Positions 15,425 to 24,109 of a DNA stretch of 34,136 bases are shown here, piece by piece. Below the pieces are notes generated by a model that was given only the letters and a program-made list of their open reading frames with translations, was not told the origin of the DNA and did no database searches. This DNA comes from Novosphingobium sp. BW1 (GTDB lineage Bacteria > Pseudomonadota > Alphaproteobacteria > Sphingomonadales > Sphingomonadaceae). A program made the position numbers and the translations under genes. Numbering within the stretch: position 1 is the first letter of the stretch; each line of letters begins with the position of its first letter. Location of the stretch: contig NZ_VIRF01000038.1 in the NCBI RefSeq assembly GCF_008107685.1, positions 1 through 34,136 of the forward strand, written 5' to 3'.

Positions 15425-16216
15425 GTGACCTCGCCCGCACACGACACCGAGCCGGGCGCTCCCTGGCCCCGTCCGCCCTTGCTGGGCTGGCCGCTGATTG
15501 TCCTGCGTATCGTGGCGCTTCTCGTCAGCCTGATCCTTGCGGTTGGGGCCTATTATGTCTTTGCGCTGTTCACGCGCCATAATCCCGCACCGCCCCTCTT
15601 CCTGCGCACGGTGGGGGCCATTGCGGGCCTGCGCCTGCGCGTGAAGGGTACCTTGCCGGGCCGGGGCGAGACCGCCATCTTCCTGTCCAACCACATGTCA
15701 TGGCTGGATATTCCTGCCCTTGCAGGCGTCAGCGGCTGCGCCTTCGTGGCCCACGACGGCCTCTCCGTCTTTCCCCCGTTGCGCCGCCTGTGCGAAATGA
15801 ACGACACCGTCTTCATCGCCCGCCACGACCGCCGCTCGGTGGCGCAGCAAGCCAAGCAGGTACGGGACGCGCTCGACGAGACCGGCTGCCTTACGCTCTT
15901 CCCCGAAGGCACGACGAGCGACGGGCGCGGCCTGCTCCCGTTCAAGTCCTCGCTGCTCTCCCCGCTCGAAAGCGATCTTGCCCACGTCGCGATCCACCCG
16001 GTCTGGCTCGACTACGGCCCCCAACCCGAAAAGGTCGCCTGGGTGGGAGACGAGCCGGGCCTGGGCAACGCGCTGCGCATCCTCGCGCGTTGGCGCCCGA
16101 TCCCGGTCACCATCCATGTCCTGCCCGCCCTGACGCGTGCGGAACGCACCAGCCGCAAGAGCATCGCCCAAGCCGCGCGGTCGCACATCGCCGCGGTGAG
16201 TGGAGGAGTTGAGTAA
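15425..16216 (+). CDS. PlsC-type 1-acyl-sn-glycerol-3-phosphate acyltransferase
   Basis: A 263-residue LPLAT-family acyltransferase, probably making phosphatidic acid from lysophosphatidic acid at the inner membrane. A membrane segment is at about 22-49 (WPLIVLRIVALLVSLILAVG). The catalytic H-x4-D is His90/Asp95 in SNHMSWLD, and the substrate-binding FPEGT is at 159-163. The GTG at 15425 follows the fur stop by 75 nt, a gap that can fold into a GC-rich hairpin (GGCC-AACCC-GGCC within CGCGCG arms). Other acyl acceptors, such as ornithine or haemolysin-type lipids, cannot be excluded. Confidence 0.87.
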   Translation: MTSPAHDTEPGAPWPRPPLLGWPLIVLRIVALLVSLILAVGAYYVFALFTRHNPAPPLFLRTVGAIAGLRLRVKGTLPGRGETAIFLSNHMSWLDIPALAGVSGCAFVAHDGLSVFPPLRRLCEMNDTVFIARHDRRSVAQQAKQVRDALDETGCLTLFPEGTTSDGRGLLPFKSSLLSPLESDLAHVAIHPVWLDYGPQPEKVAWVGDEPGLGNALRILARWRPIPVTIHVLPALTRAERTSRKSIAQAARSHIAAVSGGVE

Positions 16217-16407
16217 GTAGAAGCGTTGTCCGAGGGCCAACGCCCCCCGGGCTCCCCAACCTGTCGCGCGCAGGCGTGCCGGGTGCCGCGGGTCATGGGT
16301 CGGAGGGGAATGGGGATTGAGGCGCTTTGCCCCCCCGATTTTTTTGTATCACCCTGACGGCGCGCGCGCTCCAATCAAGGCACGAACTGCCCAAGACAGT
16401 TCTGGGA

Positions 16408-16429
16408 TCAAGGGGCAATACCCCCTTGA
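16408..16429. repeat. Short hairpin TCAAGGGG/CCCCTTGA
   Basis: A perfect 8-bp stem with a 6-nt loop, closely similar to the 5' hairpin of the 80-nt repeat at 7294. A related imperfect G/C hairpin occurs at about 16232-16247. Both lie in the 287-nt gap after plsC, which holds no gene. Confidence 0.45.
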
Positions 16430-16450
16430 ATCACTAGCTCTTTCCACGAA

Positions 16451-16487
16451 AAAGGGCGCCGCAGACCTTGGTCCGCAGCGCCCTTTT
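16451..16487. terminator. Bidirectional terminator between plsC and lipoprotein gene
   Basis: AAAGGGCGC (16451-16459) pairs with GCGCCCTTT (16478-16486), with a further inner stem GCAGACC/GGTCCGC carrying one mismatch. Read on the minus strand it is followed by a run of T (TTTTTC), so it mainly ends the 16504-17166 gene; on the plus strand the tail is TTTTC. Confidence 0.8.
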
Positions 16488-16503
16488 CGAAAGCCCACTG
16501 CGC

Positions 16504-17166
16504 TCAGAGCGTGGCGTTGTACGCGATCTGCTCGTCATTAAGCTGGAAGCCGACGAGCACCTCGAACGTGGCGCGCGTCACCGCCGCGCGCACGGTCGGA
16601 TCGGCAAGCGGGTCCAGCGCGGCGTCCTGGTCGCCCGGGCGACGCTTGGCGGTGATGCGATCACGCACTTCGGGGGGCAGCGTTGCCGCGCCGCGGTCGA
16701 TGAAGGCCGAGCCGCTCGCGGTCGCCTTGGCGCGCGCTTCGCCATCGGCGAACTGGAGCGTCACCTGGCCAATTCGCTTGCTCACCACCGAGTTGCCGCC
16801 CTGCAGCACGCTCACGAAGTAAGGAAGCGTTACGCTGCGCGCGCCGTTCGTGTCGCTGCGCTGGGCGCGCACCAGGAAGTTGACCTGGCTGGTCACCTTG
16901 TCGGTGCCTTCGCCGCACTGCGCGCGCACCTGCGTCATCGTCGCGGTGACGTCGACGTTGTCGGCGGTCTTGGCGCCTCCGGGCCCGAAAAGGGTGATGT
17001 CGCCGGTGTAGTCGGGGATCCCGACAGCCGGGCAGGCGCTGCGGACAGCGGTGATCCCCACGCCCGAGTTCAGAACGATCTCACCTTCCGACTTGCAGGC
17101 GCTGAGGGCCGTCGCGGCCGCGGCGGAGAACAGGACTGTGGCGGTCAGGCGGCGTGCATTCATCAT
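16504..17166 (-). CDS. Predicted lipoprotein, unknown function
   Basis: A 220-residue protein with a lipoprotein signal: MMNARRLTATVLFSAAAATALSAC, lipobox LSAC with Cys24. The residue after the Cys is Lys (CKSEGEIV), which does not signal inner-membrane retention, so outer-membrane attachment is likely. The mature part is about 195 residues with a beta-rich middle (DVTATMTQVRAQC, VNFLVRAQRSD, VTLPYFVSVLQGG) and a charged helical end. Two adjacent ATGs (17166 and 17163) are possible starts; AAGGGA suits either. No named family is recognised, though the protein looks like a conserved sphingomonad lipoprotein. It is divergent from ispH. Confidence 0.75.
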   Translation of the reverse strand: MMNARRLTATVLFSAAAATALSACKSEGEIVLNSGVGITAVRSACPAVGIPDYTGDITLFGPGGAKTADNVDVTATMTQVRAQCGEGTDKVTSQVNFLVRAQRSDTNGARSVTLPYFVSVLQGGNSVVSKRIGQVTLQFADGEARAKATASGSAFIDRGAATLPPEVRDRITAKRRPGDQDAALDPLADPTVRAAVTRATFEVLVGFQLNDEQIAYNATL

Positions 17167-17231
17167 GACATCCCTTGAGTGGCGTGAGCTTGCCCTAGCG
17201 ATGCAAGCGGCAAAGCGCTAGAGGGCGAAGT

Positions 17232-18230
17232 ATGAACGCGCCCTTTCCATCCCCGGCCGAGTCCGCGCCCGCCTCTTCGGACGCTGCGTCGACCAAGGCC
17301 CCGCTCCGTCTCTTCATTGCCGCCCCGCGCGGCTTCTGCGCCGGTGTCGACCGCGCCATCGAGATCGTCGAGCGCGCGATCGAGAAATACGGACCGCCCG
17401 TCTACGTGCGCCATGAGATCGTCCACAACCGCTTCGTGGTCGATGGCCTGAAGGCCAAAGGCGCGATCTTCGTGGAGGAACTCGATGAAGTGCCCGACGG
17501 GGTTCCGGTGATCTTCTCCGCGCACGGCGTGCCCAAGTCGGTGCCCGCTGCAGCCACCGAGCGCGGCCTCGAGTGGCTCGATGCGACCTGCCCGCTGGTG
17601 TCCAAGGTCCACCGCCAGGCCGAACGCCAGATCGCGGACGGGCGCCACATCCTGTTCATAGGCCACGCCGGCCATCCCGAGGTGATCGGCACCTTCGGCC
17701 AGGCCCCCGAGGGCGACATGACCCTGGTCGAGACGGTCGAGGACGTCGCCGCGCTGGACTTTCCGGCCGACGCGGACCTTGCCTACCTCTCACAGACCAC
17801 CCTCTCGGTGGATGATACGGCCGCGATCATCGCTGCGATCCAGGCGCGCTACCCCAGGGTCGCTGCGCCCAAGGCCGAAGACATCTGCTATGCGACCTCG
17901 AACCGACAGGCCGCAGTCAAGCGCGTCGCGCCCGACTGCCAGCTGATGTTCGTGATTGGTGCGCCCAACAGCTCGAACTCGCTGCGCCTTGCCGAGGTCG
18001 CCCAGCGTTCGGGCGCCTGCGCGCAGCTGATCCAGCGCGCCAGCGACATCGATCCGGCCTGGCTGGAGGGTGTCGATACAGTGGGCCTTACCGCGGGTGC
18101 CTCGGCGCCCGAATCGCTGGTCAACGAAGTCATCGCGCGCCTCAAGGAACTGCGCGATGTCAGCCAGCAGGAATTCGTCACCGCCACCGAGACGATCAGC
18201 TTCAAGCTGCCCAAGCAGCTGACCGCCTGA
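17232..18230 (+). CDS. ispH: 4-hydroxy-3-methylbut-2-enyl diphosphate reductase
   Basis: A 332-residue IspH (LytB), the last enzyme of the MEP pathway, reducing HMBPP to IPP and DMAPP with a [4Fe-4S] cluster. Cluster cysteines are Cys36 ([10 protein letters not shown]), Cys120 ([11 protein letters not shown]) and Cys219 (DICYAT). Substrate-site residues include His65 (HEIVHN), His98 (SAHGV) and Glu150 (HAGHPE). An extension of about 23 Ala/Ser/Pro-rich residues precedes the conserved [15 protein letters not shown] at 17232; thrB follows after 51 nt. The family assignment is unambiguous. Confidence 0.96.
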   Translation: MNAPFPSPAESAPASSDAASTKAPLRLFIAAPRGFCAGVDRAIEIVERAIEKYGPPVYVRHEIVHNRFVVDGLKAKGAIFVEELDEVPDGVPVIFSAHGVPKSVPAAATERGLEWLDATCPLVSKVHRQAERQIADGRHILFIGHAGHPEVIGTFGQAPEGDMTLVETVEDVAALDFPADADLAYLSQTTLSVDDTAAIIAAIQARYPRVAAPKAEDICYATSNRQAAVKRVAPDCQLMFVIGAPNSSNSLRLAEVAQRSGACAQLIQRASDIDPAWLEGVDTVGLTAGASAPESLVNEVIARLKELRDVSQQEFVTATETISFKLPKQLTA

Positions 18231-18242
18231 GCCGCACGCCCA

Positions 18243-18262
18243 GCCAAGCCAAGCCAAGCCAA
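18243..18262. repeat. GCCAA pentanucleotide repeat, 4 copies
   Basis: Four perfect tandem GCCAA units lie between ispH and thrB, ending 19 nt before the thrB ATG. The thrB Shine-Dalgarno in this gap is weak. The repeat number could change by slippage and alter the leader of thrB. Confidence 0.6.
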
Positions 18263-18281
18263 CGAGCATAAAGACAAAGAC

Positions 18282-19268
18282 ATGGCCGTTTACACACGAA
18301 TCGGCGCGGAAGACATGGCCGCGATCGTCGATGCCTTCGACGTGGGCACCCTGCTTTCCGCCAAGGGCATCGCCGAAGGCGTCTCGAACAGCAACTGGCT
18401 GCTCGAGGCCCAGCGCGGCGAGGAGGAACCGCGTCGCTTCATCCTCACGATGTACGAAGAGCGCACCGACGTCGAGGACCTGCCCTTCTTCCTCGACCTG
18501 CTCGACCACCTCGCCGCCAACGACTGTCCGGTGCCGCGAACGATCCACGACCGCGACGGCGCCAGCCACCGCTTCCACGAGGGCAAGGCGCTGGCCCTCA
18601 TCGAATTCCTGCCTGGCGTTTCCGTGAGCGAGCCCACCGCCGGCCAGGCCCGCTCGGTGGGCGCCGCGCTCGCCAAGGTGCACCTTGCCGCCGCCAGCTT
18701 CCCGCAACGTCGCACCAACACCATGGGCCTTGCCCGGTGGAACCAGCTTCTGACCGATTGCGGCGAGGAAGGCCTCAACCTCATCCACCCCGAGCTTGCC
18801 CGCATCGTCAAGCGCGAGATGACCAGCCTGATGCTGGGCTGGCCGCTCGGCCTGCCCGAGGGCGTGGTCCACGCCGACCTCTTCCCCGACAACGTGCTGA
18901 TGCTGGGCGAAGAGGTGACCGGCCTCATCGACTTCTATTTTGCCTGCACCGACATCCTCGCCTACGATGTTGCGGTGACCCACGCGGCCTGGTGTTTCAG
19001 CGACGACGGTACGCGCTTCGATGCCGGGATCTCACGCGCGCTGCTGGAAGGCTACGAAAGCGTCCGTCCGCTCTGGGCCGAGGAACGCGCCGCGCTGCCG
19101 CTGCTGGCCCGCGCGGCCGCGATGCGCTTTCTCTCAACCCGCGCCTACGACTGGATGAACACGCCTGAGGACGCGCTCGTCACCCCCAAGGACCCGCTCG
19201 CCTTCGCGCGGCGGCTCGACTTCTACGCCAGCGCCGAAAACCGCGACCTCTTCGCGAACGAGGTCTGA
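18282..19268 (+). CDS. thrB: Homoserine kinase (ThrB, ChoK-like type)
   Basis: A 328-residue homoserine kinase of the aminoglycoside-phosphotransferase/choline-kinase fold, found in alphaproteobacteria in place of the GHMP type. It phosphorylates homoserine for threonine synthesis. The Brenner motif [13 protein letters not shown] has His197, Asp199 and Asn204, and [10 protein letters not shown] carries the metal-binding Asp217 (DFG equivalent). The N-terminal nucleotide region includes [10 protein letters not shown]. The start is ATG 18282. The rnhA gene follows only 4 nt after the stop, so ispH-thrB-rnhA is a probable operon, a combination seen in many alphaproteobacteria. Confidence 0.92.
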   Translation: MAVYTRIGAEDMAAIVDAFDVGTLLSAKGIAEGVSNSNWLLEAQRGEEEPRRFILTMYEERTDVEDLPFFLDLLDHLAANDCPVPRTIHDRDGASHRFHEGKALALIEFLPGVSVSEPTAGQARSVGAALAKVHLAAASFPQRRTNTMGLARWNQLLTDCGEEGLNLIHPELARIVKREMTSLMLGWPLGLPEGVVHADLFPDNVLMLGEEVTGLIDFYFACTDILAYDVAVTHAAWCFSDDGTRFDAGISRALLEGYESVRPLWAEERAALPLLARAAAMRFLSTRAYDWMNTPEDALVTPKDPLAFARRLDFYASAENRDLFANEV

Positions 19269-19272
19269 GGCG

Positions 19273-19707
19273 ATGAAGAAGATCGAGATCTTCACCGACG
19301 GCGCGTGCAAGGGCAATCCCGGCCCGGGGGGGTGGGGCGCGCTGCTGCGAATGGGCGAGCACGAGAAGGAAATGTCGGGCTCGGAAAGCCAGACGACCAA
19401 CAACCGCATGGAGATGACCGCGGTCATCAAGGCGCTTGAGGTGCTTAACCAGCCCTGCGAGATTGTCCTGTGCACCGACAGCAAGTACGTCATCGACGGG
19501 ATCACCAAGTGGGTCCACGGCTGGCAGAAGAAGGGCTGGGTCAACGCAGCCAAGAAGCCGGTCGCCAACGACGACCTGTGGCGCGAGATGCTCGCCGCGA
19601 CCAAACCGCACAAGATTACCTGGCAATGGGTGCGCGGGCACAACGGCCATGCAGAAAACGAACGCGTCGACCAGCTCGCCAGCGACGCGGCGAAGTCGGT
19701 GGTCTGA
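19273..19707 (+). CDS. rnhA: Ribonuclease HI
   Basis: A 144-residue RNase HI, which cuts the RNA strand of RNA-DNA hybrids. All active-site residues are present: Asp9 ([14 protein letters not shown]), Glu47 (NNRMEM), Asp69 (CTDSKYV), His123 ([13 protein letters not shown]) and Asp133. The basic handle [10 protein letters not shown] is also present, as in E. coli RNase HI. Start at ATG 19273 with GAGG just upstream, 4 nt after thrB. A GC-rich hairpin (GGCGCC at 19721 with GGCGCC at 19734) follows the stop. Confidence 0.96.
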   Translation: MKKIEIFTDGACKGNPGPGGWGALLRMGEHEKEMSGSESQTTNNRMEMTAVIKALEVLNQPCEIVLCTDSKYVIDGITKWVHGWQKKGWVNAAKKPVANDDLWREMLAATKPHKITWQWVRGHNGHAENERVDQLASDAAKSVV

Positions 19708-20040
19708 GCGCTCCGGGACAGGCGCCCTCGCGCGGCGCCAGCCCAGACGATTGCACGCGCTGAAATTTGATTGCGAAAAACGCAAAGCAAAGCAGAGTCG
19801 GCCCCAGCGATCCCCGGATTCGTGGGAGCCTTGCGTTTGCCGCCCCGCCGTCGGGGCCTGTTGCCCGCACGTAACGAAATTTCCTGGGCCTCTCCCGAAG
19901 ACGCGAGGCTCGTGTTCCGCCCCCGATATGCCGCAAGTGCGAAGGTTTCCGCTGCGTTTGCGAAATTGCAAGTCACTCTTGCGCTATATGCAACTGCGCC
20001 CACCTTCTAAGGGCGCCCCGATCGGCCCATAATCAGGGGC
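19708..20040. other. 333-nt intergenic region
   Basis: No convincing gene is seen; the overlapping frames are Arg/Pro/Ser-rich shadows. It starts with a hairpin GGCGCC-CTCGCGC-GGCGCC (19721-19739) just after the rnhA stop, lacking a T-run, and contains a smaller CCCCG/CGGGG hairpin near 19845. The last 100 nt are locally AT-richer (GCGCTATATGCAAC near 19982) and may hold the promoter of the FUSC gene, but no clear -35/-10 pair stands out. Confidence 0.45.
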
Positions 20041-21159
20041 ATGGTGAAGCTGATCACATCGCATGTGCAGAACGAACTGCGCGAACTGACCCGTCCGGGC
20101 CCCCGCATGGCCGACGAGATCGCCTGCGTGCTCTCGGTCATGCTGGCCATCGTGCTCGCGCAGCTTGCCGATGCGCGCATGGTCAACTGGGCGGCGGTCT
20201 CTGCGCTGGTGCTCCTCAAGAGCGACACCATGGAAACGCTGCTACGCGGCGCGATGCGCATGGTCGGCACGCTGGCTGGCGGCGCGCTCGCGCTGATGCT
20301 GGCCCCGCTTGCCCTGCACTCGCTGGTCGTGGCGGTGCTGAGCGCAGGGCTGGTTGGCGGCATGGGCCTTTACGGCATGCTGACGGGCCGGCGTGCCTAC
20401 GCCTGGTTCCTGTTCGGCCTGACCTTCGAAATCGTCCTTCTCGACAAGCTCGCCAATCCGGACCTTGGCACGTTCGAGCTTGCCTTCACCCGCGTCATCG
20501 AAGTGGGCGCCGGAACGTTGGCATGCGTTGTGGTGAGCCTGGGCGCCGCGCTCATCTCAGGCAAGGACTGGCTCGCCAACCGCAAGGCGCGCCCTGAACG
20601 CATGCGCTGGAATGCGACCGCCGCACGCCACGCCGCACAGACCGGCATCGCGCTGGCCGCGCTGCCGCTGCTCTACCACTTCGTAAAGGTGCCTGAACTG
20701 ACCCAGGCCGCAATCACCATCATGGCCGTGATGATCGTGCCGGTAGCCGGGCTTGGCCAGAGTGGGCTCGTTCCGGTCAGCCGCCGCCTCCTTCACCGCG
20801 CCATTGGCTGTGTCGCAGCCGGACTGCTTGCTATCGGCCTCCTCGTCCTTGCGCATGGCAATGTCGCGGTGATCATCGCGGGCACCTGCTTCGGCCTGTT
20901 TCTGGGCCGCCACCTGGAAACCGGCGGCAAGGCGACGCAGTACGTGGGCCTGCAGTTCTCGATTGCGCTCCTCACCGCGCTCGTCCCCGACAGCTACAGC
21001 CAGATCGAGGCCGGGGTCGCGATGGAACGCCTGCTCGGCATTGCCGTCGGCATGGCCATGCTCGAACCCGCGCTCCTCTCCTGGCACTTCATCGCCAAGC
21101 GCTTGCACAGCGCGGCGGGCGAACAGGCCAAGACCGCGACGCCAACGGCCGCGGCCTGA
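20041..21159 (+). CDS. FUSC-family inner membrane protein
   Basis: A 372-residue protein of the FUSC/aromatic-acid-exporter-like type. It shows two clusters of membrane helices, roughly residues 22-130 (CVLSVMLAIVLAQLADARMVNWAAVSALVLL onward) and 200-330, separated by a basic cytoplasmic segment (NRKARPERMRWNATAARHAAQ). This is a duplicated half-transporter layout. Members export aromatic acids or toxic compounds, usually with a membrane-fusion partner that is not found here. The Shine-Dalgarno is poor, and GTG 20044 is an alternative start. It converges with the oxidoreductase gene, with only 4 nt between stops. Confidence 0.75.
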   Translation: MVKLITSHVQNELRELTRPGPRMADEIACVLSVMLAIVLAQLADARMVNWAAVSALVLLKSDTMETLLRGAMRMVGTLAGGALALMLAPLALHSLVVAVLSAGLVGGMGLYGMLTGRRAYAWFLFGLTFEIVLLDKLANPDLGTFELAFTRVIEVGAGTLACVVVSLGAALISGKDWLANRKARPERMRWNATAARHAAQTGIALAALPLLYHFVKVPELTQAAITIMAVMIVPVAGLGQSGLVPVSRRLLHRAIGCVAAGLLAIGLLVLAHGNVAVIIAGTCFGLFLGRHLETGGKATQYVGLQFSIALLTALVPDSYSQIEAGVAMERLLGIAVGMAMLEPALLSWHFIAKRLHSAAGEQAKTATPTAAA

Positions 21160-21163
21160 CCTC

Positions 21164-22255
21164 TCAGCGAAAACGCAAAGGGCTGTAGGGCGCGGGATCG
21201 ACCGCGCCCGCAGCCTCGCCCAGGAGTAGCCGCGCGGCAATATCTGCGCCCGCAGGCGCAGTCTGGATGCCAAAGCCGCCCTGGCCTGCGCACCAGAAGA
21301 AGCCCTCCACCTCAGCGTCGAAACCGTAGACCGGCAGACGGTCGGGCGCGAAGGAGCGCAGCCCCGCCCAGCGGTGCTCGACGCGCGCGATGCGCCAGTC
21401 CACCACATTCTCGAAGCGGTCGATGGCAAGCGCAATGTCGAGCTCTTCGGGCGCCGCGTCGCACGGGGCGCTCGGCGTTTCGTCATGCGGGCTCAACCAC
21501 AAGCGCCCGTTCTCGGGCTTGAAATAGAAGCCGCCGGCAATGTCGAGGACGAGCGGCAGGTCCTCGGGCACCGGCGCGTCCAGCACGAGCTGGGCAATGG
21601 TACGGCGAAGCGGCGTAATGCCGAGCGTCCGCGCCCCGGCCATCTGTGCCACACTGTCCGCCCAGGCACCCGCCGCGTTGACGAGAATGCCCACCTCCAG
21701 TGAGCTGCCATCGGCAAGGTCCAGACGCCAGCGTCCCTGCGCGCGGCGCGCGGCGCGCAGACCCGCCCGGCAACGCAGCTGCGCACCCGCCTGGCGCGCG
21801 GTGGCAAGGTAATGCTGGTGCAGGCGCGCAACGTCGATGTCGCAGGTCGTGGGCTCAAGCGCGCCGTACGTCCATTGGGGCCTAAGGCCAGGAATACGGC
21901 GTGCGATCTCGTCGCGACCGAGCTCCTCCACCTCGACGTTCATCGCGCGGAATGTCTGCGCGAAGGCGGCAACCTCATTGCGCTGCTCGGCGCGGCCGAT
22001 GGTGAGGCCATGACGCGGGGTCAGCACGCCGAGGTCATGGAGCGCCGGGCCCGATGCGGCGGTCAGCGGCTGTACACCCGGCCCGCCATAGCTCTCCACC
22101 CAGAAGGCGGCCGAACGGCCCGTCGCATGGTAGCCGGGCGCATCCTCGCCCTCAACGAGGCAGACCTTCGCCCCACCCCGGGCGGCCAGCGCGGCGGCCA
22201 GCGAGGCACCGGCCATCCCTGCGCCGATGACGGCAATATCGAAACTCTGGGACAT
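21164..22255 (-). CDS. FAD-dependent oxidoreductase (DAO family)
   Basis: A 363-residue flavoprotein of the D-amino-acid oxidase/glycine-oxidase superfamily. The Rossmann motif is at 8-16 (AVIGAGMAGAS), followed by an acidic residue at the end of the second strand (VCLVEGEDAPGYHATGRSAA). The C-terminal FAD-contact region is FWCAGQGGFGIQTAPAGADIAARLL. It probably oxidises an amine or amino acid; the substrate cannot be named, and D-amino acid dehydrogenase, glycine oxidase and sarcosine oxidase are all possible. It lies 5 nt downstream of the alpha/beta hydrolase gene on the same strand, so the two form a transcription unit. Confidence 0.82.
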   Translation of the reverse strand: MSQSFDIAVIGAGMAGASLAAALAARGGAKVCLVEGEDAPGYHATGRSAAFWVESYGGPGVQPLTAASGPALHDLGVLTPRHGLTIGRAEQRNEVAAFAQTFRAMNVEVEELGRDEIARRIPGLRPQWTYGALEPTTCDIDVARLHQHYLATARQAGAQLRCRAGLRAARRAQGRWRLDLADGSSLEVGILVNAAGAWADSVAQMAGARTLGITPLRRTIAQLVLDAPVPEDLPLVLDIAGGFYFKPENGRLWLSPHDETPSAPCDAAPEELDIALAIDRFENVVDWRIARVEHRWAGLRSFAPDRLPVYGFDAEVEGFFWCAGQGGFGIQTAPAGADIAARLLLGEAAGAVDPAPYSPLRFR

Positions 22256-22260
22256 AGGGC

Positions 22261-23244
22261 TCAGCCCCTAGCCGGTGCGACCCGGTCCAGGAAAGCCTCG
22301 ATTTCGGCAAGTGCATGTGCGCGCACCGGATCGGCCTCGCGCAGGATCTCGTGTGCGCAGCCCTCGTCATAGCCGACGAGCTCACCGGCAGGCAGGCGCC
22401 CGGCCGCGCTGCGGATGGCGGGCCAGGAAACAAGGCCGTCGCGGCGCGTGGCGAGGATCTGTACGGGGACGGGTACCTTTTCGAGCACGCCGCGCCGCTC
22501 CAGCGCGCGGATCGAGGCCACCGCCGCGCGAATCCAGCCCCAGCTGGCCGGGCCCATGACGAGGCCGGGGCGCTCCTGGTACCACCACTGCTCGTCGGCG
22601 TAGCGCGCGGCGTCGTGGGTCAGGAGGTACTGGCGCGCGCGCTTGACGAGTTCGGGCCGCTCGCTCCCGCTCCAGGCCCGCGCCGTGTCTCCGCACACCT
22701 TGCAAATCGCCCGCGCCACAGGGGCCAGCAAGCCATTGGGCGCCCAGGTCGGATGGAGCCCCAGCATGGGCGCGGAAAGGACCACGGCGTCGGGCGCGAC
22801 GCGCCTTTCCGCGACCGCGCGCAGGACCAAATTGCCGCCCATCGAGTGACCGATGGCGACATGGGGGCCGGACTGCGGCGCTACGAACTCCGCCCAGATC
22901 CCGGCGTAGTCGGCAAGCCAGGTCGCGAAGTCATTGATATGGCCGGTTGTCGCATCGCCTCCCAGGCGTCCGCTGAGGCCCTGCCCGCGCCAGTCCGCCG
23001 ACGTTACAGACCACCCCGAATCGGCCCAATCGTTGAGCGATTCGAGCCACTTCTCGTAGCAATCACCCCGTCCGGGCATGAACAGGATCGCGCCGCGACG
23101 CTTCCAGGATGCACCCCGCGCGGGGATCTGGAGAATACGGATCTCCCAGCCATCCGCGGCCGTCCAGCGCGATTCGCGCGCATCGGCCGGGATTGCGCGC
23201 CGAACCTGTGCGCCTGCATCCGTCGCGTCAATCGAGTGGCTAAT
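22261..23244 (-). CDS. Alpha/beta hydrolase (lysophospholipase-like), ATT start
   Basis: An alpha/beta hydrolase of the serine aminopeptidase/monoglyceride-lipase-like group, probably an esterase or lysophospholipase. Its triad candidates are Ser134 in IGHSMGG, Asp in ATRRDGLVSW and His in GCAHEILRE. The first ATG of the frame (23079) would remove the conserved stretch RRAIPADARESRWTAADGW and the strand GAILF before MPGRGD. No ATG, GTG or TTG exists between the upstream stop and 23079. An ATT at 23244 lies 6 nt behind GAGG (23251-23254), giving 327 residues and SHSIDATDAG as N-terminus. I therefore call 23244 as start. The downstream FAD enzyme is coupled. Confidence 0.75.
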   Translation of the reverse strand: MSHSIDATDAGAQVRRAIPADARESRWTAADGWEIRILQIPARGASWKRRGAILFMPGRGDCYEKWLESLNDWADSGWSVTSADWRGQGLSGRLGGDATTGHINDFATWLADYAGIWAEFVAPQSGPHVAIGHSMGGNLVLRAVAERRVAPDAVVLSAPMLGLHPTWAPNGLLAPVARAICKVCGDTARAWSGSERPELVKRARQYLLTHDAARYADEQWWYQERPGLVMGPASWGWIRAAVASIRALERRGVLEKVPVPVQILATRRDGLVSWPAIRSAAGRLPAGELVGYDEGCAHEILREADPVRAHALAEIEAFLDRVAPARG

Positions 23245-23319
23245 GGGGGACCTCGGTCAGGTAATTACGTTTTGGTAAGTGATGACCGCTAGACGGGGCC
23301 CTCCAACAGGGGGACTTCG

Positions 23320-24030
23320 ATGCCAGGCGGCATATTTTCGTACGCTTTGATGGCGGCCTTGACAACTGCCCTGCTGGTCGCTGCGATCACCGATATCAAA
23401 CGCCGCGAGATAGATAACGCACTTAACCTTGGCATCGCTCTGACTGCCCCGGTGTGGTGGCTGGCGACGGGCCTGGGCTGGTGGGACATGGGCGTCCAGT
23501 TGATGCTCGCATTCGTCACCTTCATGGTCACCTGCGCCCTGTTCGTCGTGCGCCAGATGGGCGGCGGCGATGTCAAACTTTTAACGGCTCTCGCGCTCTG
23601 GTTCGCGCCCTCTGCATTCCTGCAACTGGTCGTGCTGATGGCCTTGATGGGCGGTGCAGGCTCGGTTGCGATGGCGGCCTGGAACCTCGACCGCCGCCCC
23701 GGCGAAGCCGGACGCAGCGCGCTTGCGCTGGGCGCCGCAGTGCTCTGGGTCGGCGGCGCGCTGGCGGTTCTGAGCGCGCTGGCCACCGGACGCCCGCTTC
23801 TTTCGGCGGCCGCTCTGCAATCGATTCGCGCCGTCCTTCCCGGCGGATGGATCGTGGCGCTGGCTGCGCTGCTCATGCTGGCCGGATTCGCGCTCGGCTT
23901 CGTGCATCTCGTGCGCCGTCAGAAATCGCGGATGCGCGTGCCTTACGGGGTCGCCATCGCGCTCGCAGGGATCTGGGTCCTTGCCCAGCAGGCCCTGGCC
24001 AGCGCAGCGGCGTCATCCACCGTAAGCTAA
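23320..24030 (+). CDS. cpaA: Prepilin peptidase CpaA (TadV)
   Basis: A 236-residue A24-family aspartic peptidase that cleaves the leader of Flp-type prepilins at the inner membrane. The two catalytic aspartates are Asp25 (ITDIKRREIDN) and Asp84 in the GxGD motif (MGGGDVKLL). About six hydrophobic segments are visible. The length is longer than minimal CpaA, with an extra C-terminal pair of helices. The start at 23320 has AGGGGG upstream. It opens the pilus operon, divergent from the hydrolase gene with 75 nt between. No pilin gene is found on either side, so the substrate must be encoded elsewhere. Confidence 0.9.
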   Translation: MPGGIFSYALMAALTTALLVAAITDIKRREIDNALNLGIALTAPVWWLATGLGWWDMGVQLMLAFVTFMVTCALFVVRQMGGGDVKLLTALALWFAPSAFLQLVVLMALMGGAGSVAMAAWNLDRRPGEAGRSALALGAAVLWVGGALAVLSALATGRPLLSAAALQSIRAVLPGGWIVALAALLMLAGFALGFVHLVRRQKSRMRVPYGVAIALAGIWVLAQQALASAAASSTVS

Positions 24031-24047
24031 TCTCGATTGACCCGATT

Positions 24048-24055
24048 TTAACCAA
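24048..24055 (+). promoter_or_regulatory. Possible CtrA half-site upstream of cpaB
   Basis: TTAACCAA in the 79-nt cpaA-cpaB gap differs at one base from the CtrA half-site TTAACCAT known from Caulobacter, where pilus genes are CtrA-regulated. One 8-mer is weak evidence. Confidence 0.2.
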
Positions 24056-24109
24056 TTGTCCCGACAAGGTAACTCACCAAGATCGGATTTTCAGGGGGCT
24101 TGAACAGCC

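Noticed and set aside
16468..17178. A plus-strand frame over the lipoprotein gene
   Set aside because: The minus strand has a lipobox signal and a terminator at its end; the plus frame begins inside that terminator.
22315..23292. A 325-codon plus-strand frame across the hydrolase gene
   Set aside because: Composition is typical antisense noise, while the minus strand has GHSMGG and the rest of a triad.
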